DNA of 64,000 nt from Roseiflexus castenholzii DSM 13941 (GCF_000017805.1 NC_009767.1:3038001-3102000); one strand, 5' to 3'. Numbered from the stretch's first letter, positions 9,442 to 17,929 are shown. Notes: generated from the sequence alone by a model not told the origin. Translations and numbers: made by a program.

Positions 9442-11628
9442 ATGAAACGAGTCCTCATCATTCACCCCGGTGAAGGCGATATGGTCTCGCCGGTCACCTT
9501 CCTGAACCAGGATGTCGAGGTGCGCCGCATTGGCTGCGGCGGTGACATCGCGCGCGCCCGCGCCCTGATCGCCGAATACGACGGTGCGGTCGATGCGATT
9601 GGATTGGATGGCATGCCTGCCATTCTGCGCCTGGGCGCCGCACAGGTGCAGCACGTCATCGGCGCCGATTTGCCCGCCGTGGCGCGGGTGACGCCGGTCG
9701 TCGACGGTAGCGGCGTGCGCCCGGAACTCGAACGCTGGGGCATCATCCTTGCCGAGCGCGCCCATCCGCTGATCTTCAACCAGAAGCGGGTGCTGTTCGT
9801 TCCCGGCGTCAACCATGAAGGATTGGCGCAGGCGCTGGGGCGGCGAACGCCAGCACTGCGCTTTGCCGATCCGCAGATCTTCTTTGGTCTGCCCGACGCG
9901 CCGGGCGTGGGGAGTGCGCAGACTCTCGATCAGGCGGCAGCGCCGACGCTCGAAGCACTCAAGGAGGCGTCGTTCGAGACGCTTGCCGGACTCGTCGGCG
10001 CACCGCACCATCCGGGCAGTTTTGTCTGGGCGGATATTCTGGCAGGGAACATCGCCGCTATCCGCCGGTTTGCGCCTGAACGACTGGATCGTAAGATGGT
10101 CATCGTCGAAGCCGCAAGCGACGAGGATATTGCCGATCTGCGCGCGCGCGGGGTCGAGACGTTGATAACGCTTATGCCGTCGCTCAGCGGCAAAGGCGAG
10201 GTGGCGCGTCACTCAGCCACAACCATCGAGGCGCTGCTGGCGGCGCTGCGCCCCGATCCACGGGCGCCGCTGACCGAGGACACCTACCTCGATCTCCTGG
10301 CGAACCTGGATTGGGCGCCGGCAGTCGTGACGCTGCAACCGGAAGCGGCTGGCGTCAACAAGTTTGCGTTTGTGATCCACCCGCTGAGCGTCCGATTCAT
10401 TCACGATTACCCGCCATTCTACTGGACGCGCTACATTCCCGATACGATTGTCGAAGCCGCTGCCGCCTACGTCCCGCCGATCTATGTCGGCAAAATTACC
10501 GGCGGACGCTCGCCAACGACCGGGCAGCGCATCGAGGGATACCTGATTTCGCTTGGCGCAACGCCGCGCCAGATGATGAAGCATAGCCCGCGCTTCACCT
10601 ACAATCTGCTCAACCAGGCGGCGCACCTCGCCGAACGGCTTGGCGCGCGCATCATGGGACTGGGCGCCTTTACGAGCGTCGTCGGCGATGCCGGGATAAC
10701 GGTTGCCAATGAAGCGGACATCGCCATCACCAGCGGCAACAGCCTGACCGTCGCCGCAACCCTGGAGACCGCCAAGATTGCCGCGCGCATGATGGGCTAT
10801 AAGGACTTGAGCCGTGGTCGAATCATGGTCATCGGCGCGACCGGCTCGATAGGGTCTGCCTGTGCGCGGCTGGCGGCGCAGGCGACAAAGGATGTCGTGC
10901 TGGTCTCGATTGAACCGGAGAAGTTGATCGACTTGAAGCGCCTGATCGAGCGCGAAACGCCAGGCTCGCGGGTCGTCATCTCGACCCATGCGAACAGTCT
11001 GGCGGGTGAGTGTGATCTGATCATCACGGCTACCTCTGCCTTTGGACAGCGGGTGCTGGATGTGACCGAGTGCAAGCCGGGCGCGATCATCTGTGATGTA
11101 GCGCGCCCGCCGGACATCAACCCGGCGGAAGCGGCGCTCCGCCCCGATGTGCTGGTGATCGAAAGCGGCGAGGTGCTGATCCCCGGCGATGTTGAGATCG
11201 GGTATGATATTGGGCTTCCGCCCAGGACGGTCTATGCCTGTCTGGCGGAAACGTCGCTGCTGGCGATGGAAGGGCGTTTTGAGGATTACACGCTGGGGCG
11301 CAACATCTCGCCTGAGCGGGTCAAGGAGATCTACCGTCTCTTCCGCAAGCACGGGTACCGGCTGGCGCCGCTGCGTTCTTTCGAGGAGTATATCACCGAA
11401 GAGCAGATCATGCACAAACGCAGACTGGCGGAGGAACTGCGCGCCGATCCCGACCTGTTCGCCCGGCGCAAGGCAGAAGCGAAAGAGCGCTTGAAGTCAA
11501 TCCCGGAGATGGCGAAAGGGGTGCGCGCGGCGCGGCGCGGCAAACATTCCGCAGCCTGGGGATGGGCAGGCGTCGGCGCGGTGGCGTTGAGCCTGATTGC
11601 GCTACGACGTCAGGCGCGGATGCCATAA
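9442..11628 (+). CDS. Acyl-ACP reductase (AAR)-like protein with extra N-terminal domain and C-terminal membrane anchor
   Basis: This is a 728-residue protein. Residues about 305-640 match the layout of cyanobacterial long-chain acyl-ACP reductase: a GRYIES-like region (GQRIEGYLISL), LGAFTSVVGDAGI, SGNSLTVAATLE, the nucleotide loop VIGATGSIGSACARLAA, and the active-site region VYACLAETSLLAMEG followed by LGRN and HGYRLAPL. Cys600 sits at the position of the AAR catalytic cysteine. From family knowledge, AAR reduces acyl-ACP or acyl-CoA to aldehyde with NADPH. The N-terminal about 300 residues (MKRVLIIHPGEGDMVSPVTF) are not part of AAR and I do not recognise them. A C-terminal hydrophobic span (about 700-720) ends in RRQARMP. 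ATG 9442 has GCGAGGAGGCGG upstream. The cytochrome c gene follows after 4 bp. Confidence 0.8.
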   Translation: MKRVLIIHPGEGDMVSPVTFLNQDVEVRRIGCGGDIARARALIAEYDGAVDAIGLDGMPAILRLGAAQVQHVIGADLPAVARVTPVVDGSGVRPELERWGIILAERAHPLIFNQKRVLFVPGVNHEGLAQALGRRTPALRFADPQIFFGLPDAPGVGSAQTLDQAAAPTLEALKEASFETLAGLVGAPHHPGSFVWADILAGNIAAIRRFAPERLDRKMVIVEAASDEDIADLRARGVETLITLMPSLSGKGEVARHSATTIEALLAALRPDPRAPLTEDTYLDLLANLDWAPAVVTLQPEAAGVNKFAFVIHPLSVRFIHDYPPFYWTRYIPDTIVEAAAAYVPPIYVGKITGGRSPTTGQRIEGYLISLGATPRQMMKHSPRFTYNLLNQAAHLAERLGARIMGLGAFTSVVGDAGITVANEADIAITSGNSLTVAATLETAKIAARMMGYKDLSRGRIMVIGATGSIGSACARLAAQATKDVVLVSIEPEKLIDLKRLIERETPGSRVVISTHANSLAGECDLIITATSAFGQRVLDVTECKPGAIICDVARPPDINPAEAALRPDVLVIESGEVLIPGDVEIGYDIGLPPRTVYACLAETSLLAMEGRFEDYTLGRNISPERVKEIYRLFRKHGYRLAPLRSFEEYITEEQIMHKRRLAEELRADPDLFARRKAEAKERLKSIPEMAKGVRAARRGKHSAAWGWAGVGAVALSLIALRRQARMP

Positions 11629-11632
11629 CAGT

Positions 11633-12049
11633 ATGCAACCATTGATTCGGATGACCATCGGAGTTGCCCTGGTGCTCGGCGCGCTGCTGCTGGCGGCGAA
11701 TACGCTCGGCAGACCTCCCGCCGCGCCCGCGAGCGGACCGATTGCCGGTGATGCAACGCGCGGGCAGATTGTCTTCGAGCGCGCCGGGTGCAGCGCCTGC
11801 CATACGACGACCACCGAATTTCGGGTTGGAACGGGGATGGCAGGCGTGCTGCAACCGGAAGGACCGGTCTATCCGCCGGGGGTGAACTATGGCGGTTTGC
11901 TGCCCAACGGCGCGCCGCGCACTGAAGAGAACGTCGCCGCCTTCATTCGCGCGACCAACCAGGGACAGATCGGCATCATGCCCGGACGCGCCCTGAGTGA
12001 CCAGCAGATGGCTGATTTAATCGCCTATCTGCGCACGCTGACGCGCTAA
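11633..12049 (+). CDS. Small membrane-anchored mono-haem cytochrome c
   Basis: This 138-residue protein has an N-terminal hydrophobic segment (about 5-25, VALVLGALLLAANTLG) acting as an uncleaved anchor or signal. A haem-binding CSACH lies at residues 53-57, and a likely axial Met116 sits in GIMPGRAL. The C-terminal helix DQQMADLIAYLRTL is typical of class I cytochromes c. It carries electrons on the outer face of the membrane; its partner cannot be told. It starts 4 bp after the reductase-like gene, so the two are probably cotranscribed. Whether that link is functional is uncertain, since the reductase is expected to be cytoplasmic. Confidence 0.88.
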   Translation: MQPLIRMTIGVALVLGALLLAANTLGRPPAAPASGPIAGDATRGQIVFERAGCSACHTTTTEFRVGTGMAGVLQPEGPVYPPGVNYGGLLPNGAPRTEENVAAFIRATNQGQIGIMPGRALSDQQMADLIAYLRTLTR

Positions 12050-12151
12050 CCCCCATGTGGTGACGGTCACATGCGGCCCGCGCGCCGCTGGTGCGACTGC
12101 CGCCATGGGCGTGGGCAATGCGCCAGTATCCGGCGCCGCCTCGCGTGACCG

Positions 12152-13210
12152 TCACCCTTCGACCAGGAACGACCGCAGTGCGGCATGGTACGCCTCCGGC
12201 TGTTCGATCATCGGAATGTGGCCACACTGCTCGATGAATGCCAGGCGCGCCTGGCGCATGGTCTGTGCTGCTGCCCGGAGCGCCTCCGGTGGCATAATTT
12301 TATCGCCAACACCGCCAATCAGCAGCGTCGGCTGCGGCGCAGCACGGAATGCATCGAACACCTGCGGATCGCCGACGCTTGCCATGGCCATCAGATGCGC
12401 CCGCAGGTCCATCTTCGTCAGATCGACGATCCCTTCCTGGAGCATCCACTTCTCGCGCAGTCCGTTCTCGATGAAGCGCGCCGCAATCATCTGCGGCAGC
12501 GGCGGAATGCACAAGAGCGCCGTTGCAAATGGTCGCCAGAGTTCAACCCACGGTGCAATCAGGTTGAGCCAGGGATACCCCAGGCGCAACGTCAGGTCAA
12601 GCGGCGCGCGGGCAGTGGCGAAGATCAGTCGCTCGAATTCGTCCCCAATCACCCCCAGCGCAGTGATCACCAGGCGCCTGACCCGTTGTGGTTGAGCAGC
12701 CGCCAGCGCGACTGCTACGGCCCCGCCGTATGAATGACCGTTGATGTCGAACGTCGCCAGCCCGAGCGCATCGGCAAACTCAAGGACCGTCTGCGCCTGC
12801 CGCGCCACGGTTCCCGGCTCGGGCAATGCCGGCGAATCGCCAAAACCCGGAAGGTCGAGCGCATAGACGCGAAAATCGGCGGACAATGCCGCCAGAGTAA
12901 TCAGCCAGTAGCGCGATGACGCCGCCCAGCCGTGGAGCAGGATGAGCGGCGGACCATGCCCGGCAGCGCGGTATGCCAGCGGACCGTGCGACAGTTCGAC
13001 AACCTGCGGTGCGCCGATCAGTTCACGCAGCAGCGTGGAAGGAGCAGCGGGCGAGTCGTGAGTCGAAAGACGCAGCCCCTGCCCCCGGCGCAACGTTTCG
13101 TCGCTTGCTTCAGGCGTTGGAATATCGGCATCGTGTGATGTGACTGACAGGCGCAGTCCCTGCCCCCGGCGGATGGGCAGCTGCTTATCGGAGGGATGCT
13201 CGGCGCTCAT
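12152..13210 (-). CDS. Alpha/beta-hydrolase with repeated N-terminal RRGQGLRLS motif
   Basis: This about 352-residue hydrolase has the oxyanion-region motif LLHGWAAS, nucleophile elbow GHSYGG (Ser about residue 160), an acid residue in GGVGDKIMP and the catalytic His in QCGHIPM. It resembles haloperoxidase/esterase-type enzymes; the substrate is unknown. The N-terminal about 60 residues hold two copies of RRGQGLRLS about 27 residues apart, which is unusual for the fold and may be a binding tail. The start at ATG 13210 is favoured by AGAGGTGAAG; a GTG at 13216 overlaps the ParA stop codon. The overlap with the ParA gene indicates translational coupling. Confidence 0.85.
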   Translation of the reverse strand: MSAEHPSDKQLPIRRGQGLRLSVTSHDADIPTPEASDETLRRGQGLRLSTHDSPAAPSTLLRELIGAPQVVELSHGPLAYRAAGHGPPLILLHGWAASSRYWLITLAALSADFRVYALDLPGFGDSPALPEPGTVARQAQTVLEFADALGLATFDINGHSYGGAVAVALAAAQPQRVRRLVITALGVIGDEFERLIFATARAPLDLTLRLGYPWLNLIAPWVELWRPFATALLCIPPLPQMIAARFIENGLREKWMLQEGIVDLTKMDLRAHLMAMASVGDPQVFDAFRAAPQPTLLIGGVGDKIMPPEALRAAAQTMRQARLAFIEQCGHIPMIEQPEAYHAALRSFLVEG

Positions 13211-13212
13211 CT

Positions 13213-13983
13213 TCACCTCTGATGATGCAATCGCAACTCAAGTTCGTCAGCCAGCGCGTTGTACGCCTGCGCACCAACGCTGCCGGGTGCATACCGGTGG
13301 ATCGGCATGCCGGCGTTCGGCGCTTCGGCAAGTTTGACATTGATCGGAATGACCGTCTGAAACACAAGCGCACCATACCGCTCGCGCACCTGCCGCTCGA
13401 TCTCGTGGCTCAGGTTGGTGCGGCGGTCGGCAAGCGTGCAGAGCACACCACCGATGGCAAGATCCGGGTTGATCTCGCGCACCAGATCGATGGTCTGTTC
13501 CAGTTGCGGCATCGCTTTGAGCGCATAGGCGTGCAGTTGCAGCGGCACGAGCACATGCTGCGCAGCAGCGAGCGCATTGAGCGAAAACAGACCAAGCGAG
13601 GGGGGCGGATCGATCAGAATGTAATCGTAAGCGTCGCGCGTGGTGCGCAACGCTTTGCGCAGCAGCAATTCGCGCCCGACGCGCCCGGCCAGTTCGAGTT
13701 CCGCGCCTGCCAGCAGCAGCGATGATGGGATCAGATCGACGCCATCATCGGTCGTTATCGTTGCAAACACGCTGCCGCGCTCCGGGTTGAGCAGCACCTC
13801 GTAGACGCTGTACTCCAGCTGCGATGGATCGACGCCAAGCCCCTGCGTCAGATTCGCCTGTGGATCGATATCGATCAACAGCACCCGCCTCTCGCGTGCA
13901 GCGAGCGCCACCCCCAGACTCAGCGCGGTGGTCGTTTTCCCGACTCCGCCCTTCTGCATTGCCAGCGCGATGATCAATCCCAT
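13213..13983 (-). CDS. ParA/Soj-family ATPase
   Basis: This 256-residue protein has the deviant Walker A motif KGGVGKTTT at about residues 11-19, switch I DIDPQANLTQG and Walker B YILIDPPPSLG, all features of ParA/Soj partition ATPases. No ParB gene or obvious parS site follows; instead the gene is coupled to an alpha/beta-hydrolase. A role as an orphan ParA that positions a protein cargo is possible but inferred. ATG 13983 has only a weak ribosome-binding site. An 80-bp gap separates it from the flavin reductase gene upstream on the same strand. Confidence 0.88.
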   Translation of the reverse strand: MGLIIALAMQKGGVGKTTTALSLGVALAARERRVLLIDIDPQANLTQGLGVDPSQLEYSVYEVLLNPERGSVFATITTDDGVDLIPSSLLLAGAELELAGRVGRELLLRKALRTTRDAYDYILIDPPPSLGLFSLNALAAAQHVLVPLQLHAYALKAMPQLEQTIDLVREINPDLAIGGVLCTLADRRTNLSHEIERQVRERYGALVFQTVIPINVKLAEAPNAGMPIHRYAPGSVGAQAYNALADELELRLHHQR

Positions 13984-14066
13984 AGGTTATGTCGCCTTGA
14001 GCGGGGAGGTTCCAGTGCGGCACGACGCGCTTCAGGACTATTGTAACACGCCCATGGCACGCTGCG

Positions 14067-14678
14067 TTACACTCCCGGTCGCGGCAGGGTGAAGACCTCG
14101 CCGAGACGGGCATATTCATCGCCACTCAGCCGCGCTATCGGGTTCAGCCGCAGCGGATCGACCGTGCCATCGGGTCGCAGCAGGTCGCAGCGAATATGGA
14201 AGCGCACGACACGCCCGATAATCATGGTGTAACTGCTGCCCTCGACCGGCACGATCTGGGTGACTCGCACTTCCATCGCCACCGGCGCCGCTGCAACGCG
14301 CGGCGGTCGCACATCGACCGATGGCGCCGGCGCAAGGCCGGCGCGCTCGAACTCGTTCTCGCCATACGCCCAATCGCCCGACGTGATATTCATCTGCGGC
14401 GCCAGTTCTTCACTGACGATGTTCAGCACCATTTCGCCGGTTTCAGTCACGTTGCGCAGCGTATCCTTGGTCGCACCGGCGCGCCGGCTGACCGAGATCA
14501 TAACAAACGGTATCGGTCCACCGACGGCATTGAAGAACGAAAACGGCGCCAGATTGATCGACCCGTCGGCGCCGATGGTCGATGCCCAGCCGATTGGTCG
14601 CGGCACGACGCTGCTGATCAGCAGGCGATAGGCGTCGCGCGGGGGCATGGCTTCGGGAACAAAGGAGACAACATCCAT
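14067..14678 (-). CDS. Flavin reductase family protein (FMN-binding split barrel)
   Basis: This 203-residue protein of the flavin reductase-like family has SSVVPRPIGWASTIGADG near the N-terminus, NLAPFSFFNAVGG in the FMN-binding core and KDTLRNVTETGEMVLNIVS. Members bind FMN and act as NAD(P)H:flavin oxidoreductases or as partners of flavin monooxygenases. I chose ATG 14678 because CAGGAACGCAT precedes it; the frame extends to ATG 14702 without a better site. It is divergent from the FHA gene at 14834, and the intergenic region holds the palindrome at 14759-14775. Confidence 0.85.
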   Translation of the reverse strand: MDVVSFVPEAMPPRDAYRLLISSVVPRPIGWASTIGADGSINLAPFSFFNAVGGPIPFVMISVSRRAGATKDTLRNVTETGEMVLNIVSEELAPQMNITSGDWAYGENEFERAGLAPAPSVDVRPPRVAAAPVAMEVRVTQIVPVEGSSYTMIIGRVVRFHIRCDLLRPDGTVDPLRLNPIARLSGDEYARLGEVFTLPRPGV

Positions 14679-14758
14679 ATGCGTTCCTGTCACAATGAGC
14701 ATGCGTCACACACAACCGATCACTCGGCTCATTATACTGCCATGTCTGTTATGGAAGA

Positions 14759-14778
14759 GCAGGTCTGAGACCTGCCCC
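14759..14778. repeat. Palindromic repeat GCAGGTCTGAGACCTGC(CCC)
   Basis: An 8-bp perfect inverted repeat with one central base lies between two divergent genes. The same sequence occurs at 54475-54497 and 54597-54619, extended to GGGGCAGGTCTGAGACCTGC plus CCC, so it is a dispersed repeat rather than a local operator. Confidence 0.7.
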
Positions 14779-14833
14779 TAGCTGTGCTACAATCTCTGGA
14801 GAGGATGTTCAGAAGGCGGGTGGGAACACGCTT

Positions 14834-15814
14834 ATGCGGCTGCGGGTCTATGTCGGACAGACGCCGGACACGGCGCGTGAACGGATTGCGCTGCGTGAAC
14901 AAGCGCTGATCCTGGCGCGCAACGCGCGCCAGTCGCCGACAGAGGGAACATGCGCCATTGCGTTCAATATCGTTGCCGGCGCCGACCCGCCGCTGGCGCA
15001 GATCGACCTGCTGATCCTGCGGGCAACGGTGGTGATTGTCGGGGCGCTGCGCTCCTATGCGGGTCCCATCGACGCGCCGCCGGGAGGGGTCTGGCGGGAT
15101 CGCGCCAGTGGTCAACCGCTCCTCGAAGCAGACGGCGCGCACCCGTTGCATCGGCTGCGCCGGCAGCGCGACGCGGTTCAGATGAGCCTCAACGCTGCTG
15201 CTCCACGGCTTGGTCTCGCAACTGCCGGGTCCCATCCGTTCAAGCAGGTGATCGGCGTGCTCATCGGTTTCCCGGCGCTCCCCGCCGATTCGCGTATTTC
15301 GCTCGATGTCGATGACCACCGCGATCATTTGAAGGTGTGCAGTTTCGACGAACTTCCCGGCGTTGCCGCCATGTCGCACAGCGGCGTGATGCTTTCGGAC
15401 GAGGTGATCCACACCATCGCTGTCAGTCTGTTCGGCTGCCGGTTATGGTACGACAACCACTTTCTCTTCGAACTGGCGCCGCCGCGTTTTCAGTTGTCGA
15501 TCCACTCATCGGGAAGCGCACCGGTGTTGGTTCCGCTCTACGAAGGGGAGACCATTGTAGGACGCAGGAGGTCGTCCGAGGGAACCGAGCGGCGTATCCC
15601 CATTCTCAACGATGATCTCGTTTCGAGCGACCATTTGCACATTATCTGCGACGACGCATTGAACCGTGTGGTCATCCGCGACACCAGCAAAAATGGCACG
15701 TGGCTGACGCCGCCTGACGGTCCGATGGAACATGTGCGTGACGTGGAACGCACCATTATAGTGGGCACGCGCCTGCGGCTGGGGATGACGGATATGATTC
15801 TGGAGTCGATATGA
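14834..15814 (+). CDS. NERD-like domain plus FHA domain protein
   Basis: This is a 326-residue protein. The N-terminal about 110 residues resemble a NERD (nuclease-related) domain: QIDLLILRATVVIVGALRSY followed by GGVWRDRASGQPL matches the pattern 'iDhlvv..gvfviE.K.y.G....W', although the usual Glu-x-Lys catalytic pair reads ALR, so nuclease activity is doubtful. Residues about 245-326 form an FHA domain (ETIVGRRRSSEGTERRIPI, VSSDHLHIICD, IRDTSKNGTWL), which binds phosphothreonine peptides. The start is ATG 14834. Its stop codon overlaps the EVE gene start in ATGA, so the two are translationally coupled. A Thr-kinase input from elsewhere, perhaps the cluster at 41.7-49.1 kb, is plausible but not shown. 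Confidence 0.75.
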   Translation: MRLRVYVGQTPDTARERIALREQALILARNARQSPTEGTCAIAFNIVAGADPPLAQIDLLILRATVVIVGALRSYAGPIDAPPGGVWRDRASGQPLLEADGAHPLHRLRRQRDAVQMSLNAAAPRLGLATAGSHPFKQVIGVLIGFPALPADSRISLDVDDHRDHLKVCSFDELPGVAAMSHSGVMLSDEVIHTIAVSLFGCRLWYDNHFLFELAPPRFQLSIHSSGSAPVLVPLYEGETIVGRRRSSEGTERRIPILNDDLVSSDHLHIICDDALNRVVIRDTSKNGTWLTPPDGPMEHVRDVERTIIVGTRLRLGMTDMILESI

Positions 15815-16239
15815 GCAAACGTTTCTGGTTGCTGAAAACGGAGCCGGATTGCTACGCCTGGAGCGATCTGGTGCGCGATGGGCGGACGGTTTGGGACGGG
15901 GTGGCGAACAATGTCGCGCTCAAGCATCTGCGTGAGATGCAACCGGGGGACGAAGCGCTGATCTACCACACCGGCGACGAGCGACGCGCCGTTGGGCGGG
16001 CGGAAGTGATCAGCACGCCGTATCCCGACCCTCACCAGAGCGATCCACGTCTGATCGTCGTAGATGTGCGCCCGCTGGCGCCGTTGCCGCGCCCGGTAGC
16101 GCTGGCGGACATCAAAGCCGACCCGGCGTTCGCCGACTTTGCGCTGGTGCGCCAGTCGCGTCTTTCGGTTGTGCCGGTGACCGAGGCGCAGTGGCAGCGC
16201 CTGCTGGCGATGGCAGGCGTCGCCAGCAGTGCGGAGTGA
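15811..16239 (+). CDS. EVE domain (PUA-like) protein
   Basis: This 142-residue protein has the EVE signature FWLLKTEPDCYAWSDLVRDG, WDGVANNVALKHLREMQPGD, and ALIYHTGDERRAVGRAEV. EVE domains bind modified bases in DNA or RNA; the human homologue is thymocyte nuclear protein 1. Length and layout match stand-alone bacterial members (about 140 residues). Translation is coupled to the FHA gene by a 4-bp ATGA overlap. The stop codon is 6 bp from the start of a MITE-like element. Confidence 0.92.
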   Translation: MSKRFWLLKTEPDCYAWSDLVRDGRTVWDGVANNVALKHLREMQPGDEALIYHTGDERRAVGRAEVISTPYPDPHQSDPRLIVVDVRPLAPLPRPVALADIKADPAFADFALVRQSRLSVVPVTEAQWQRLLAMAGVASSAE

Positions 16240-16245
16240 CCACTC

Positions 16246-16394
16246 ATACCAATGACCTGTGAACCTCCGGCATGGTCACCCCGAGCAGCGCGAGGGGTCT
16301 GGCGCGACCCGCTTCGATTCCTCGCTGCGCTCGGAATGACCAGTCGCTGCGCTCGGAATGACCAGCATGCGGCATCGTCAAGCGTCATTGGTAT
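16246..16394. mobile_element. 149-bp MITE-like element with 11-bp terminal inverted repeats
   Basis: ATACCAATGAC at 16246-16256 and GTCATTGGTAT at 16384-16394 are perfect inverted repeats. The inside carries GGTCACCCCGAG..., GGTCTGGCGCGACCCG, and two GCTGCGCTCGGAATGACCAG units, which is the reverse orientation of the arrays at 652-1360 and 2775-4800. The element fills the space between two convergent genes and shares its last base with the stop codon of the gene at 16394. It has no coding capacity. No clear target-site duplication is seen. Confidence 0.85.
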
Positions 16395-17929
16395 CACTGC
16401 TCTGCCGGTAGTCCTAACCGTCCAGAGAGGGTGGTCAGCGTGGCGCGCGCCGCTTCCGAGGTGAAGCCCCAGGCGAGGAGAGTGAAATAGTTCGAGAGCC
16501 AGTCGCTGCCAAACGTCGGGTTCTGGATGTACAACTCGTTGTACCCCGTCCAACCCCAGAGCGTGATCAGAATGAGGAACTGCGCCAGGCGAAAGCCGGA
16601 GAGCCGGATACGCGCCCATGGCAGGTTTGCCGGGAAACCGGCTGCGACCGATTTCAGCGTTGCTGCCGCTTCCGAAGGCGGGAGGTTGATCGCCACGCGA
16701 GCGAATTGTGGCGCAATATCTTCGATAACCAGCGCTGCCGGTCCTGCTGCCTGCCCTGATTGGCCGCCAAGCAGCGCCGACTCGGGCGCGCCTTTCGGCA
16801 GCAGCGTCTTGAGGTCGCTATTGAGGCTGGTCATGGCGGCGTCAATCTCCTGATACGCGATCTGGTCGTCTGGCAGCAACACATCGATCTGTCGCCCCAG
16901 GTGATCGATCTGCGCCTGATACGGTCCCTTCTCCGCCGGCGTCAGCGCCGTGGCATCGAGAATTTTCTGAAGATTTTTATGTCGAGTAACAAGGTGCAGG
17001 AAACCGTTGATCCGCTCAATCACCTCATTCAGGCGGTTCTGCACATCATTCAAATCCTCGACAGTCGGCGTTGATCCTTCGATCTCATCGAGGAGTCGCT
17101 GGATTCCAGCGGCGTATGCCGGTCTTCCCTGCGCATCGGGTTGCAGCATCGCGCGCGCCTGGTCGATCCGCGTCTTCAAGGCGCGCCACGACTCCAGCCA
17201 GCCAAGCCAGCGGGTGAGCATCTGCTCCGCCTGATCATACTCGTGCTGCGCTTCCGCGAGTTTTCCCATCCGCACCCACGCATCTGCGCGATTGAGATAC
17301 TGGCGCAGCGCGCGGCGCACCGAATCCGGCAATCCAGACGCAGATGTCACCCGCGCTGCCAGGCGTTCGATCCGCACCGCAAGGTCATCGCGCTGCCGCC
17401 CGCCGCCCAGATAGGTGGAAATCAACGCCGCAACCGCCACTCCGCTGATCAATGCCACAAATGGCGGACCCGGCGGATCCTTGATCGTAATCGTGACCGG
17501 AATCTGGAGCGACGACGGAATGCCATCGGCGTCGTAGTTCAGCCAGATCGTGCCGTTGTATGCGCCGCTGCGCGCATTGGCGAACGATACCGTCAGCGTC
17601 AGCGTCAGCGGTCTGCCTGCCTCGACACGCGCCGGAAGCGGCGCGATCGCAATGGGATCGGTGATCGTCGCCGCATTGTCTACCCGCACAAAATCAGAGA
17701 CCAACACCTCCGCACCAGAAATCGGCGTCGCGGCGCTGATGAAAAGAATCCGTTCCTGCGGCGGATCGCCAAGCGTTCCGGCGATCGTCAGCGATGGCGG
17801 GTTGCTCGACGCCGTTTGCGCGAACGCGCCGATAGGGTGCCGACCGATCAGCACAATGCTTGCAACGAGCGCCGCAACCAGTGCAAGCATAACCCTGTGC
17901 AACCGGCGTGCATGCTGAGCAGGAACCAT
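16394..17929 (-). CDS. Membrane protein with extracellular beta domain and cytoplasmic coiled coil, function unknown
   Basis: I do not recognise this 511-residue protein. From ATG 17929 it has an N-terminal signal or anchor (about 14-38), an about 110-residue Ser/Thr-rich beta domain ending in SLQIPVTITI that looks immunoglobulin-like, a second membrane span (PPFVALISGVAVAALISTYL, about 155-175), a long helical region (about 180-400) with likely coiled coils, and one or two spans near the C-terminus (FLILITLWGWTGYNELYI). The layout suggests a sensor or scaffold crossing the envelope. The frame extends to 18019 but TGGAGAACC precedes ATG 17929. The stop codon abuts the MITE-like element. Confidence 0.7.
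   Translation of the reverse strand: MVPAQHARRLHRVMLALVAALVASIVLIGRHPIGAFAQTASSNPPSLTIAGTLGDPPQERILFISAATPISGAEVLVSDFVRVDNAATITDPIAIAPLPARVEAGRPLTLTLTVSFANARSGAYNGTIWLNYDADGIPSSLQIPVTITIKDPPGPPFVALISGVAVAALISTYLGGGRQRDDLAVRIERLAARVTSASGLPDSVRRALRQYLNRADAWVRMGKLAEAQHEYDQAEQMLTRWLGWLESWRALKTRIDQARAMLQPDAQGRPAYAAGIQRLLDEIEGSTPTVEDLNDVQNRLNEVIERINGFLHLVTRHKNLQKILDATALTPAEKGPYQAQIDHLGRQIDVLLPDDQIAYQEIDAAMTSLNSDLKTLLPKGAPESALLGGQSGQAAGPAALVIEDIAPQFARVAINLPPSEAAATLKSVAAGFPANLPWARIRLSGFRLAQFLILITLWGWTGYNELYIQNPTFGSDWLSNYFTLLAWGFTSEAARATLTTLSGRLGLPAEQ

Noticed and set aside
13213..13983. Plasmid partition locus or replication origin
   Set aside because: ParA lacks a neighbouring ParB, parS-like repeats or rep gene; surrounding genes are ordinary chromosomal metabolism.
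16246..16394. Target-site duplication flanking the MITE-like element
   Set aside because: Flanks CACTC and CACTG match only partly, and the other complete copies show no duplicated flank, so none is claimed.
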